Positions 45,868 through 53,900 of a DNA stretch of 64,000 nt are shown here, one piece after another (within the stretch, counting starts at the first letter, position 1; each line of letters opens with the position of its first letter). Source of the stretch: Gemmatimonadota bacterium (GTDB lineage: Bacteria; Latescibacterota; UBA2968; GCA-2709665). Location: assembly GCA_028877215.1 (NCBI GenBank), contig JAPPFJ010000024.1, positions 91,159 to 155,158 of the forward strand, written 5' to 3'. The position numbers and the translations under genes were made by a program. The notes beneath the pieces are model-generated. The model was given only the letters and a program-made list of their open reading frames with translations. It was not told the origin of the DNA and searched no databases.

Positions 45868-46758
45868 ATGGAGACGGGACGTTCGTCATCGACAGGACAG
45901 AGGAGAGACGGCTTGTCTTCATCAGATGCCCTGACCCTGCCAACCGTTCAGTTCGGACGATACCGGATCAGCCGGCTCATAATGGGTGACAATCCGATCT
46001 ATGGATATTCACACTTCAATCAGCTGCTCTCGGAACATCAGAAGGAAGCCAATACATCCGATCAGGTGATCGCGACCCTTCGCCGCGCCAGGGAAGTGGG
46101 CATAAACGCCTGGCAGAATACGTTGACCGAACGATCCGCTGCCGACCTGCGGCGATACCGAGAAGCGGGAGGTGCGATCCATTACTTCTGTCTCAGCGGG
46201 GGCGACAACTGGTACGACAATCCCTCGCTGATAGATGAAGCCGCCACGCATGAACCCATCGGAATGGCACCCCATGGAAGCGGTGTCGCCGGGCGGTGCC
46301 TTAAGGAGAATCGCCTCGGGCATCTTCAGGATATCCTCAAGCGCATTCGAAACACCGGTGCGATGGTCGGTCTGTCGGTACATAATCCCCGTATCATCGA
46401 TATTGCCGAAGAGGAAGATTGGGACATCGACTATTACATGACCGCCCTGTACTATCTTGAGGGCGCACAGGAGGAATTCGCGCAGAAATTCGGCTATCCG
46501 CCCCTCGGTGAAATCTATCTCCGCGAACACCGCGACCGTATGTGCAGGATTATCAGGAATACCGCTAAACCCTGTATTGTCTTCAAAGTCCTCGCGGCCG
46601 GCCGCTCCATCGGTTCGAGAAACCGGATTCGGGATGAATTCGCATTTGCCCTCGATAATATCAAGGCAAACGACGTCCTTCTTGTTGGGATGTATCAGAA
46701 ATTCAACGATCAACTTGGCGAAAATGCGGCTATGATCGCGGAATTGTGCAGGGGATAG
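45868..46758 (+). CDS. Uncharacterised protein, probable TIM-barrel
   Basis: The protein has 296 residues from the ATG at 45868; a TTG at 45913 has a better site (AGGAG, 7 bases) and may be the true start. The sequence alternates strands and helices as a barrel would: RLIMGDNPIYGYSHFNQ, VGINAWQNTL, AIHYFCLSGG, AMVGLSVHNPRII, CIVFKVLAAGR, VLLVGMYQKF. This resembles aldo/keto-reductase-like or xylose-isomerase-like barrels, but no catalytic tetrad can be assigned. It follows the dehydrogenase by 73 bp and may act in the same pathway. Confidence 0.65.
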   Translation: METGRSSSTGQRRDGLSSSDALTLPTVQFGRYRISRLIMGDNPIYGYSHFNQLLSEHQKEANTSDQVIATLRRAREVGINAWQNTLTERSAADLRRYREAGGAIHYFCLSGGDNWYDNPSLIDEAATHEPIGMAPHGSGVAGRCLKENRLGHLQDILKRIRNTGAMVGLSVHNPRIIDIAEEEDWDIDYYMTALYYLEGAQEEFAQKFGYPPLGEIYLREHRDRMCRIIRNTAKPCIVFKVLAAGRSIGSRNRIRDEFAFALDNIKANDVLLVGMYQKFNDQLGENAAMIAELCRG

Positions 46759-47177
46759 TCGCGTGTACGCGGAAGCAGATGACAGACTACGTGCGTGCAA
46801 TGCGACGCCAAGATTGAATGCTGGTAAATCTGATGAGTGTCAATCGCAAGACGACAGGCAATGGCCTAAAGGCGGAAATAACGGATCGAACGTTGTTTCG
46901 GTGGGTTTCAAGCGGATCGGGTTCGGTTTTCGTCCTGGCGCGGCTAAGCAAAGCGAAGACAATCTAGCGCAAGAAATACCCAAATCTGCCGTTCATATTG
47001 AATGTCAAGCCCATTGTGACTATAATAGAGACAATATGGTCATAATGGGATTTGCATTGCTGCGTTGATACGTTGTTGATCGCTCGACCTGTAGGAAATT
47101 CCCGATGAACACGACTTTTTACAAAATCGGTCTCAGTTTAATCTGTGTCTTTAGGTACAAGTGTCCAATTCTAATTG
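46759..47177. other. 419-bp intergenic region
   Basis: No gene is seen. The region holds one clear promoter (46998-47026), which drives the two downstream genes. Base composition falls toward AT from about 46980 on, unlike the genes to the left. Confidence 0.5.
46998..47026 (+). promoter_or_regulatory. Sigma-70-type promoter for the DUF1828-like pair
   Basis: TTGAAT and a perfect TATAAT are separated by 17 bases. The predicted start of transcription, near 47033, lies about 145 bases before the first gene, so a leader is expected. It is the best promoter match in the window. Confidence 0.6.
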
Positions 47178-47600
47178 ATGGATTTGAGAGTTTACGCGAG
47201 TCAAACCCTCATGTATAGAGTCGGCACTGACCGCTTTATTCAAACTGGATTAGAGATTCGACCCATTGCTATAGTTAGTTTCACGACATCGGACCGATCT
47301 CCAATCGATTTCTCGGTCATTCTGGCTGTTCGAGTTCCGGGGTCAAACCAACTCTTTCGCCTCCGGCGCTACAACGGAAAAAGCCAAGAACATTCGAACC
47401 GCATCGAAGGCGTGAAATTCTATGACTTTCACATTCACGTCGCTACGGAGAGGTATCAGGAACTCGGAACCAGGGAGGATGCGTACGCCGATCCAACCGA
47501 CCGTTACGGTGACTATCAGGGTGCCCTTCGTTGTCTGATAGCCGATGCGAATCTTGAGGTGCCGCCGGACCTTCAGGTAGACCTTTTTGAGGAGGTGTAG
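47178..47600 (+). CDS. Uncharacterised protein, first of a two-gene unit
   Basis: The protein has 140 residues (MDLRVYASQTLMYRVG at the N-terminus). It reads as beta-rich (RPIAIVSFTTSDRSPIDFSV, NQLFRLRRYNGKSQEHSN) and ends acidic (PPDLQVDLFEEV). I do not recognise the family with confidence. A stop codon lies three bases upstream of the in-frame TTG/ATG pair, so the start is fixed. The next gene starts 3 bp later, so the two are surely co-expressed. Codon use and lower GC differ from the genes to the left. Confidence 0.6.
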   Translation: MDLRVYASQTLMYRVGTDRFIQTGLEIRPIAIVSFTTSDRSPIDFSVILAVRVPGSNQLFRLRRYNGKSQEHSNRIEGVKFYDFHIHVATERYQELGTREDAYADPTDRYGDYQGALRCLIADANLEVPPDLQVDLFEEV

Positions 47601-47603
47601 GCA

Positions 47604-48380
47604 ATGTCCATTGAGACCATAGAGCGAGACTTTCACCAGAAGGTTTCGGCTCAGATTCGGCTTGCTGCTGAGGGTGTCGAACGCTTCCGTGTATTCACCC
47701 CGTTCATGTTCGACGACGGCGATCACCTTGACATCGTTTTAAGGAAGGATGGCGCGCGCTGGGTGCTCTCAGATGAGGCGCATACGTACATGCATCTCAC
47801 TTACGACGTCGATGAGAAGGATCTCCATGGCGGCACACGCCAAAAAATCATCTCCAATACACTGTCCATGTTTCAGATCGAGGATCACGATGGAGAATTG
47901 ATACTCGACGTACCGGAGGAGCGTTATGGTGACGCACTTTATTCGTTCGTTCAGGGCCTACTAAAGATATCTGATGTCGCGTACCTATCCCGGGAACGGG
48001 TTCGTTCTACATTTATGGAAGATTTTCGTGAGGTGATGACTGGTGCCGTCCCGGAAGATCGCAGGAGTTTTGACTGGTGCGATCCTGAACGGGATCCTCA
48101 GGGTATGTATACCGTGGACTGTCGAGTCAACGGTTTACAGCGGCCGTTGTTCGTCCATGCGCTTGCCAGTGACGGCAGGACCCGCGACGCAACGATTGCG
48201 CTTCTTCAATTCGAACGCTGGGATATTCCTTTTCGTTCACTCGCCATATTCGAAGACCAAGAGTCCATCAATCGTAAAGTGCTGGCCCGCTTCAGTGACG
48301 TCTGCGAGAAGCAATTCTCTAGCCTAACTGCAAACCAGGAGAGGATAATGCGGTTTCTGAATGAGAGCATTTTTGAATGA
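47604..48380 (+). CDS. DUF1828-like protein
   Basis: The protein has 258 residues. The N-terminal third (PFMFDDGDHLDIVLRKDG then RWVLSDEAHTYMHLTYDV) fits the DUF1828 domain, and the C-terminal part (ATIALLQFERWDIPFRSLAI) fits the accompanying DUF1829-type region. No enzymatic motif is visible. Such proteins are often found with a small partner in accessory regions. A toxin-antitoxin or defence role is only inference. Confidence 0.65.
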   Translation: MSIETIERDFHQKVSAQIRLAAEGVERFRVFTPFMFDDGDHLDIVLRKDGARWVLSDEAHTYMHLTYDVDEKDLHGGTRQKIISNTLSMFQIEDHDGELILDVPEERYGDALYSFVQGLLKISDVAYLSRERVRSTFMEDFREVMTGAVPEDRRSFDWCDPERDPQGMYTVDCRVNGLQRPLFVHALASDGRTRDATIALLQFERWDIPFRSLAIFEDQESINRKVLARFSDVCEKQFSSLTANQERIMRFLNESIFE

Positions 48381-48762
48381 ACTCAAACGTGCGCCGATGG
48401 CACATGCAGACTGGCGCTATTAGATTGGACTGTAGGCTCAGTACCCTTCCTCCCGTGCCCCCACGTACCCTGTGGCGCCATTTCGGAAATGACGGTTCAC
48501 AGGGTTGCGATTGGTAATAATTCCTTTAAATTTCCTATAGGGCATTTTTGTTGTTAAGGTCTGTCTCTTTGTCATTGGCTTCAGATACATGACTTGCCCT
48601 CCCGGGTACTGCAACGCGGGTTTCTTTTCGTTTCAGTAACTCAAGAAATCCACTCGTGACCTTCTATTTTGAGGCGTCGCAGACGGGCGCTGTCCCGAGT
48701 CCTCTGAAGAATGCCTGTGGAACCGGTATGCGAAGAACTTCAGCAGGGAGGACTGAATTGTC
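48381..48762. other. Intergenic region with a hairpin
   Basis: A stem-loop at 48467-48505 (ACCCTGTGGCGCC..ATTTC against GAAATGACGGTTCACAGGGT) has arms of 8 and 5 bp with a bulged middle. No T run follows, so it is not a normal terminator. From 48510 on the sequence is AT-rich and may hold the promoter of the STAS gene. No gene is seen. Confidence 0.5.
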
Positions 48763-49110
48763 ATGGATCTGGACATCAGTTGGGAGCGGAAGGACGGAGT
48801 CCTGATCGCTGTGGTCGCGGGTCGGATCGATGGCAACAATGCCGATGTTCTCCAGGATACTCTGGAGTTTGGAATCGGTCCGGAAGACCGTGCTTTGATT
48901 CTGGATTTCGAGCGGGTCACTTTCATCAGCAGCGCGGGCCTTCGCGTTGGTGTGATCATCGCCTGGAAATTCAAGGACCCCGGAATGCAATTCGGTGTCT
49001 GCACCCTCGCCGATCCTGTCCGGCACGTTATCACAGTCAGCGGTTTCGATCAGATTATTGACATCTTCGAGTCGCAGGCGGAGGCCATAGAGACGTTCAG
49101 GTGTAATTGA
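48763..49110 (+). CDS. STAS-domain anti-anti-sigma factor
   Basis: The protein has 115 residues with a SpoIIAA/RsbV-type STAS fold: VLIAVVAGRIDGNNADVLQ, then RALILDFERVTFISSAGLRV, with the phosphorylatable Ser in SSAGL. It is expected to bind an RsbW-type kinase and release a sigma factor or other output when unphosphorylated. AGGGAGG lies upstream of the ATG at 48763. A permease with an RsbW-like C-terminal domain lies 0.8 kb downstream, a possible partner. Confidence 0.88.
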   Translation: MDLDISWERKDGVLIAVVAGRIDGNNADVLQDTLEFGIGPEDRALILDFERVTFISSAGLRVGVIIAWKFKDPGMQFGVCTLADPVRHVITVSGFDQIIDIFESQAEAIETFRCN

Positions 49111-49179
49111 GTTCCAACCCGCCTGCTTTCCATTCACCTGTGAAACGGAAGACCTACCTAACCGAATCGGAGTACCGAA

Positions 49180-49452
49180 ATGAACAGCAATGAAGAAAAA
49201 ATCGGATCGATGCAAAGCGCGGTGGATATGGAGATCGTTGGGGACAACATTTCGGACATCGCTGAATTCACGGTTGAAAAATACGAATTCAGGATTGACA
49301 GCACCCTCTCACCGGAGGCACGCGAGAAAGCGGTCGCCGCTATTGAGGAAGCTCTGTGGAAGCGGGTTGCGGAGTTGAATTTGCTGCGCAAGCAGTATCT
49401 GGCAGGGTTGTTCAGTTTGGCCGACGAGACGCTGGGCGAGATTGTCGATTAG
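49180..49452 (+). CDS. Small hypothetical protein between STAS and permease genes
   Basis: The protein has 90 residues, acidic and mostly helical (SPEAREKAVAAIEEALWKRV, ELNLLRKQYLAGLFSLADE), with no membrane segment. I do not recognise it. The start at 49180 follows the STAS stop by 69 bases; codon use looks real throughout. A regulatory partner of the STAS protein is possible. Confidence 0.55.
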   Translation: MNSNEEKIGSMQSAVDMEIVGDNISDIAEFTVEKYEFRIDSTLSPEAREKAVAAIEEALWKRVAELNLLRKQYLAGLFSLADETLGEIVD

Positions 49453-49937
49453 AGGCAACAACGCTTGTTTCGCTCATGTCAGATGTATCTGAAGCGTTCG
49501 GTGAGTCTTGATTTAACCTCATTCGGAAAAAACAGCAACGCGGCGACGCAATCAAATCCTCCGAAACGGGGTGTTATCGACCTATGGAGTGTCGTTTTTT
49601 CCTTTCACGTCCAGTGACCTGGTGTATCCTGGTAATCCGCCGTCTAATCGCCTTTATTTACAAGCACATATTCGAATTAACGTCCCCGAAGACTTACGAA
49701 TCAAGGTTAACCTCAGCCGGCAAGATCATGCCGGATATGTGTCAGGGAGGATGAATTCGGAGGTCGGAACCGTCGGTCTTTGAATCAAGAGAAGCCCTTT
49801 TTAATTTCCGATTTACGGGCAGCCCGCGTGCTGTGGGCACGCGGGCGACCTGCAAAGGATTTTAATAGGGCTTTTTCGTTTTGTATCTTGAGGCAGATTC
49901 ACCCGACTCCGCGGACACAGAATGGGAGGCGCATCAG
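49453..49937. other. 485-bp gene-free region upstream of the permease
   Basis: No convincing gene is seen; short frames here lack ribosome binding sites. The right half carries a nested stem-loop with a T-rich tail (49792-49880), described separately. The remainder (49460-49780) is AT-richer than the flanking genes. Confidence 0.5.
49792..49880 (+). terminator. Nested stem-loop ending in T runs (terminator or attenuator)
   Basis: An inner perfect 10-bp stem (GCCCGCGTGC 49822-49831 with GCACGCGGGC 49837-49846, loop TGTGG) sits inside an outer stem (AAGCCCT 49792-49798 with AGGGCTT 49867-49873). The outer 3' arm runs into TTTTT-CG-TTTT. This can terminate the STAS-hypothetical transcript. It ends 57 bases before the permease start, so it could also be a switchable leader. 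Confidence 0.6.
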
Positions 49938-51680
49938 ATGCCAGCCCCTGAAAGCGAAAGAATCCGCTACGAGCGCGACGAGAGATGTCCCTGGCCATTG
50001 GCCTTCAGTGTGGGCATTCAGGGTCTCGTGATCGTACTGGCGCCGACGGTGTTGATTGTGGCCATCACGGTTCTTGCCGCCGGCCAGGATCAACGCTTCA
50101 TGTCGTGGGCTGTGTTCGCAGCACTTATCCTTACCGGAGTTGCCACCGCTTTGCAGGCGGCCAGAATCGGCAGGGTGGGCGGCGGCCATCTGCTCATCAC
50201 GGGCGTAACTCCTAACTTCATCGCCGTCTCGATCCTGGCGCTTGAGGAGGGCGGTCCCGCATTGCTGGCGGGTCTCATGGTCGTCTCCTCGTTTTTCTAC
50301 GTCGCAGTGGGAGCCTGGCTGCCGCTGCTGCGCCGTATCATAACGCCGGTTGTCTCAGGTACCGTGCAGATGCTTATTGCGGCCATGGTCCTGCCTTTCG
50401 CCCTCGATCGGCTGAAAGACGTACCGGACGGCGCATCCGGTGCGGCGGGTCCGTGTGTGGCGGCGGTGACCCTGGTCGTTTCGACAATGCTGATTCTGCG
50501 CGCGCCCAGGTCCTGGCGGCCGTGGTCTCTTCTGGCGGGAATAGCCGCCGGCTGTGCGGCAGCCGCGCCGTTCGGGCTCTACGATTTCGCGCGATTGAGC
50601 GGTTCATTGTGGGTTGGAGTCCCCGACAGCGGATTTCCGGGACTGGACCTGACGCTCAACGCAGGTTTTTGGGCATTGCTGCCCATGTTTCTCATTGTGA
50701 CCCTGGTACAAGCCATCAAGGGCATCAGCGACGGCGTGGTGGCGCAACGTGTGGCGCTGAACAAGCCCCGGGCGACCGATTTCCGATTGATCCAGGGGTC
50801 GCTCTATGCCAACGGCGCGGGCATCCTGATGTCCGGAATCGCCGGAACGCCGCCTACGAGCACCTACTCATCGTTCACGACGTCACTCATCAATCTCACG
50901 GGAGTGTCCGCCCGCACCGTTGGATATGCAATGGGCGGCCTTCTGGTGATCCTGGCTTTCTTCCCCAAGGTAACGGGTGTCCTGCTCACAATTCCCGGGC
51001 CGGTTATGGGAGGCTTTCTTCTGTTCGCCCTCGGCATGTTTTTCGTCGAAGGAATACAGACCCTGTCCCGCGCCGGCCTGGACCTGCAGCACGCCATCGT
51101 GGCGGGGCTGGCGTTTTCCATCGGACTCGGTATGCAGCACCGGAATATCCTGGAGGACCTCCTGGGAAATCCCTGGGGCGCATTGCTCGGCAACGGGATG
51201 ACCATCGGCACGGCGACGGCGATCGGGCTGACGGCGTTCCTTGAACTGACCAGTCCACGCCGCCGGCGCCTGGAGGGCCGGCTGGATATATCCGAACTTC
51301 CCCGTATCGACGCGTTTCTTAGGGAGATTGCAGACGGGATGGGCTGGGACGCCGCCGCGACCGGGCGGTTGCGCTCCGCGGGCGAGGAGACGCTGGCGAG
51401 TCTGCTGGAGCCGGAAAACGAGATTTCTACGGACCACGTGCCGCGCCTGATCGTCGGTGCCCGCAAAGAGGGTGAAGCCGTGGAACTGGAATTCGTAGCG
51501 GTTTCTGACGAAGAGAACCTGGAAGATCGTCTCACTTTTCTCGACGAACAGGCGGAGACACCTGACGAAGGCGAGATATCGTTTCGCATACTACGGCATT
51601 ACGCATCGTCGGTCCGGCACCAGAAGTACCACGGCATGGACATTGTTACCGTGCGGGTGACCCGGAAGGCAGGTTCTTGA
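49938..51680 (+). CDS. NCS2-type permease with C-terminal RsbW-like domain
   Basis: The protein has 580 residues. Residues ~15-450 form about 14 membrane helices of the UraA/xanthine permease (NCS2) family: QGLVIVLAPTVLIVAITVL, ITPVVSGTVQMLIAA, ISGIAGTPPTSTYSSFTT-type SGIAGTPPTSTYS, and GPVMGGFLLFALGMFFVEGI. After LELTSPRRRRLEGRLD, the last ~130 soluble residues (ELPRIDAFLREIADGMGWD, LRSAGEETLASLLE, HHAS-type RILRHYASSVRHQKYHGMDI) resemble an RsbW/HATPase_c anti-sigma kinase fold, without a clear N-box Asn. The ATG at 49938 (GGGAGG upstream) is preferred over a TTG at 49881. Substrate (purine, pyrimidine or other anion) is unknown. Confidence 0.8.
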   Translation: MPAPESERIRYERDERCPWPLAFSVGIQGLVIVLAPTVLIVAITVLAAGQDQRFMSWAVFAALILTGVATALQAARIGRVGGGHLLITGVTPNFIAVSILALEEGGPALLAGLMVVSSFFYVAVGAWLPLLRRIITPVVSGTVQMLIAAMVLPFALDRLKDVPDGASGAAGPCVAAVTLVVSTMLILRAPRSWRPWSLLAGIAAGCAAAAPFGLYDFARLSGSLWVGVPDSGFPGLDLTLNAGFWALLPMFLIVTLVQAIKGISDGVVAQRVALNKPRATDFRLIQGSLYANGAGILMSGIAGTPPTSTYSSFTTSLINLTGVSARTVGYAMGGLLVILAFFPKVTGVLLTIPGPVMGGFLLFALGMFFVEGIQTLSRAGLDLQHAIVAGLAFSIGLGMQHRNILEDLLGNPWGALLGNGMTIGTATAIGLTAFLELTSPRRRRLEGRLDISELPRIDAFLREIADGMGWDAAATGRLRSAGEETLASLLEPENEISTDHVPRLIVGARKEGEAVELEFVAVSDEENLEDRLTFLDEQAETPDEGEISFRILRHYASSVRHQKYHGMDIVTVRVTRKAGS

Positions 51681-51704
51681 AGAAGTGAATCGGCGTCCAC
51701 ATGG

Positions 51705-52559
51705 TCAGGAATTCCCGGGACGGGACACCAGTTGCGCCCGGTATTCCTCGACCAAAGCGGCGGCTCCCGCGCGGATGAACCCCAATTCCGACGTTGCTTC
51801 GTAAAACGCAGCTCCCCTGCGGGCCCAGTCGCCCGCGGCGGCGGAACTCCACGGCATGGTGCCGAAGGCCACACCGTGCTTTTTGCAGCGTTTCAGTACG
51901 TCTTCCATCGGACCACGCACCTCGGGGTGATCGAAATCGCCCGGGTGTCCGAACTCGATGGAGGTGTCCCCCGGCCCCACAAAGCACATGTCGACCCCTG
52001 GCAGGCTCAGTATCTCCTCGGCGTTCCGATAACCCCTGACCGTTTCCAGATGGACCACCAGTGTGGTTTCCTGGTCCTGTTCGTCCATCCATCCCCGCCA
52101 GTCCACAACCTCCCTGTAGTCGCTGTTTCCCCAGCCCGGCGCCACGGCGCGGGTCCCCGCCGGGGGAAATTTAAGGTAACTGAGCAAGCGCTCGACCTGC
52201 TCCTGGGTTTCCGTACGGGGCAGCTGGATTCCAACCACGCCGGCTTCCAGCAGCTTTGAGACCTCCTGGCGCTCCAGCTGGGGCGTTTTGGCGATGACGG
52301 GCATGCCGTTGTCGCGGGCCGAGAGAATGGTGTCGGCCAGGTCCTGCAGGTCGAAGAGGCTGTGCTCGTACTCGATGTAGAGGAAGTCGAACCCGGCGTG
52401 CCGGAACATCTTGACGAGGGACGGATGGGCGTACGCCTCCAGCGTCGCTCCGATCAACACGTCGCCTCTGTTCAGCCGGGCTTTAAGGTGGCGTCCCGGA
52501 CCTCCTTCCGGGTACCACGGATTGTCTATTCCCTTACTGCTGTCTGAGAGCGGCGGCAT
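51705..52559 (-). CDS. HpcH/HpaI family aldolase
   Basis: The protein has 284 residues. It has the TIM barrel of 4-hydroxy-2-oxo-acid aldolases: GATLEAYAHPSLVKMFRHAG, FDFLYIEYEHSLFDLQDL, RAVAPGWGNSDY, LVVHLETVRGYRNAEEIL (metal-ligand Glu) and DMCFVGPGDTSIEFGHPG (metal-ligand Asp). It cleaves or forms 2-oxo acids with an aldehyde; the physiological substrate cannot be told. AGGAG precedes the ATG at 52559. It is convergent with the permease gene. Confidence 0.85.
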   Translation of the reverse strand: MPPLSDSSKGIDNPWYPEGGPGRHLKARLNRGDVLIGATLEAYAHPSLVKMFRHAGFDFLYIEYEHSLFDLQDLADTILSARDNGMPVIAKTPQLERQEVSKLLEAGVVGIQLPRTETQEQVERLLSYLKFPPAGTRAVAPGWGNSDYREVVDWRGWMDEQDQETTLVVHLETVRGYRNAEEILSLPGVDMCFVGPGDTSIEFGHPGDFDHPEVRGPMEDVLKRCKKHGVAFGTMPWSSAAAGDWARRGAAFYEATSELGFIRAGAAALVEEYRAQLVSRPGNS

Positions 52560-52584
52560 GGGGGTCTCCTGATTTCAAGTCCGC

Positions 52585-53268
52585 TCATACGCGGATCCTT
52601 GAGATCGATATATGGCCGTCGAAACAGGTGTCGATGTCACTTCCGGGTTGCCGTGGCCGGTCCTGGTAGATACCAGTGTACCGAAAGGCGTCGCCGGTTC
52701 GCGCGTACGTCATCAGGTTGGGACTGGTGTCCACGTGAGCTTGCCTTGTTTCCAGACGGACCCCGTCGTGTTCGGGATGCGGCAGATTGACATTCAGAAA
52801 ACACCCGGCCTGAAGCGTCTTGCTCAGCAGCCTGCCCAGAACAGGTTGAATCCGTTTGGCTGCAAGACGCCAGTCGATCGACCGGTCTTTCGCTCTATAG
52901 TGTGACAGGGCAATGGCCTTATATCCGAGAATGGCCGCCTCCCTGGCCGCGGCCACGGTCCCGGAATCGTAGACATCCACTCCGAGATTGCTTCCGTTGT
53001 TGATCCCGGAGAGCAGCCAGTCGCCATCGGATGCAAGTTGGCTCAAAGCCAGGCGAGTACAGTCGGCAGGCGTGCCCCAGACCCTGAACCGTTCTTCCGT
53101 CAGCTTATCGACCCGAACGGGTTTGTCGGTTGTCAATGTATGTCCGACACCCGACTGCGGTTGTGCAGGTGCGACAACCACGACCTCGCCCCGCCGGGAC
53201 GCCAGCCGAACCAGCGTGTTGATGCCATCTGCTTCAATGCCGTCGTCGTTCGTAACGATCAGTTTCAA
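52585..53268 (-). CDS. surE: 5'/3'-nucleotidase SurE
   Basis: The protein has 227 residues. Metal ligands are in LIVTNDDGIEADG (the DD pair), Ser in APAQPQSGVGH and Asn in SGINNGSNLGVDVYDSGTV. It dephosphorylates nucleoside monophosphates. It starts at TTG 53268 with GGGGAG upstream. SurE proteins average about 250 residues; this one is slightly short but complete. Confidence 0.92.
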   Translation of the reverse strand: MKLIVTNDDGIEADGINTLVRLASRRGEVVVVAPAQPQSGVGHTLTTDKPVRVDKLTEERFRVWGTPADCTRLALSQLASDGDWLLSGINNGSNLGVDVYDSGTVAAAREAAILGYKAIALSHYRAKDRSIDWRLAAKRIQPVLGRLLSKTLQAGCFLNVNLPHPEHDGVRLETRQAHVDTSPNLMTYARTGDAFRYTGIYQDRPRQPGSDIDTCFDGHISISRIRV

Positions 53269-53289
53269 CTTGCGCTCCCCGTCAGACAG

Positions 53290-53895
53290 TCATTGCGAAG
53301 TCGCCCGCTTCGCTCCCGATTCGGTCCGGCCCGCCTGGCGCAGCGGTTTCTTCAACAGGCGGCCCCAGTAACTGTCATACGGGTGGACGACCCGCACCCG
53401 TTCTTCGGCCCGGTAGACAGGCCGTCCTTCATTCGCCCATCTGAATATTGACCCTTCGAGATTGTAGACTTCGGTAAAACCCGTCTTCATCAGAAATTCG
53501 GCGAGTTCGGAGGAACGGTATCCTACGGAACAGTACACGACGATGCGACGGTTCGCGGGTACGCCCCGGAGAATTCTCATCGCCTCGTCCTTCGAGCTGG
53601 CAGCCCTGGCGCCCTGGAGATGGCTGACAGCATATTCCTCCGGTTTTCGTACGTCCAGCAGAATGAGATCTTCCTGCTTCGGCGACTCGTCGAGCCACGA
53701 CTGCAGCGTATCGGTCGGGACATGGGCGACCGCGGGAAACCTCGTGCGAATCATATTGAGCGTGGTTTTCCACGAATTCGCGCTGTCTTCGGCTCTTTCC
53801 TGTGCTATCGAGGAACGAGGCGAGCAGGAAAGGATGCCGGCAAACATCAACAAGAGCAGGCGAGGTATAAAAGAAGGACTGAAGGGGAACGCCAT
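53290..53895 (-). CDS. Rhodanese-domain lipoprotein
   Basis: The protein has 201 residues from the ATG at 53895. A lipoprotein-type signal (FIPRLLLLMFAGILSC, Cys at about 24) is followed by a rhodanese domain: LILLDVRKPEEYAVSHLQGA and the active-site loop VYCSVGYRSSELA with the catalytic Cys. A basic C-terminal tail (RLLKKPLRQAGRTESGAKR) is extra. It is probably a periplasmic sulfurtransferase anchored to a membrane. It lies 21 bp upstream of surE and is likely co-transcribed. Confidence 0.8.
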   Translation of the reverse strand: MAFPFSPSFIPRLLLLMFAGILSCSPRSSIAQERAEDSANSWKTTLNMIRTRFPAVAHVPTDTLQSWLDESPKQEDLILLDVRKPEEYAVSHLQGARAASSKDEAMRILRGVPANRRIVVYCSVGYRSSELAEFLMKTGFTEVYNLEGSIFRWANEGRPVYRAEERVRVVHPYDSYWGRLLKKPLRQAGRTESGAKRATSQ

Positions 53896-53900
53896 TGGAT

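Noticed and set aside
49571..49783. 70-residue plus-strand frame upstream of the permease
   Set aside because: It has no ribosome binding site, no family resemblance and atypical composition; treated as non-coding.
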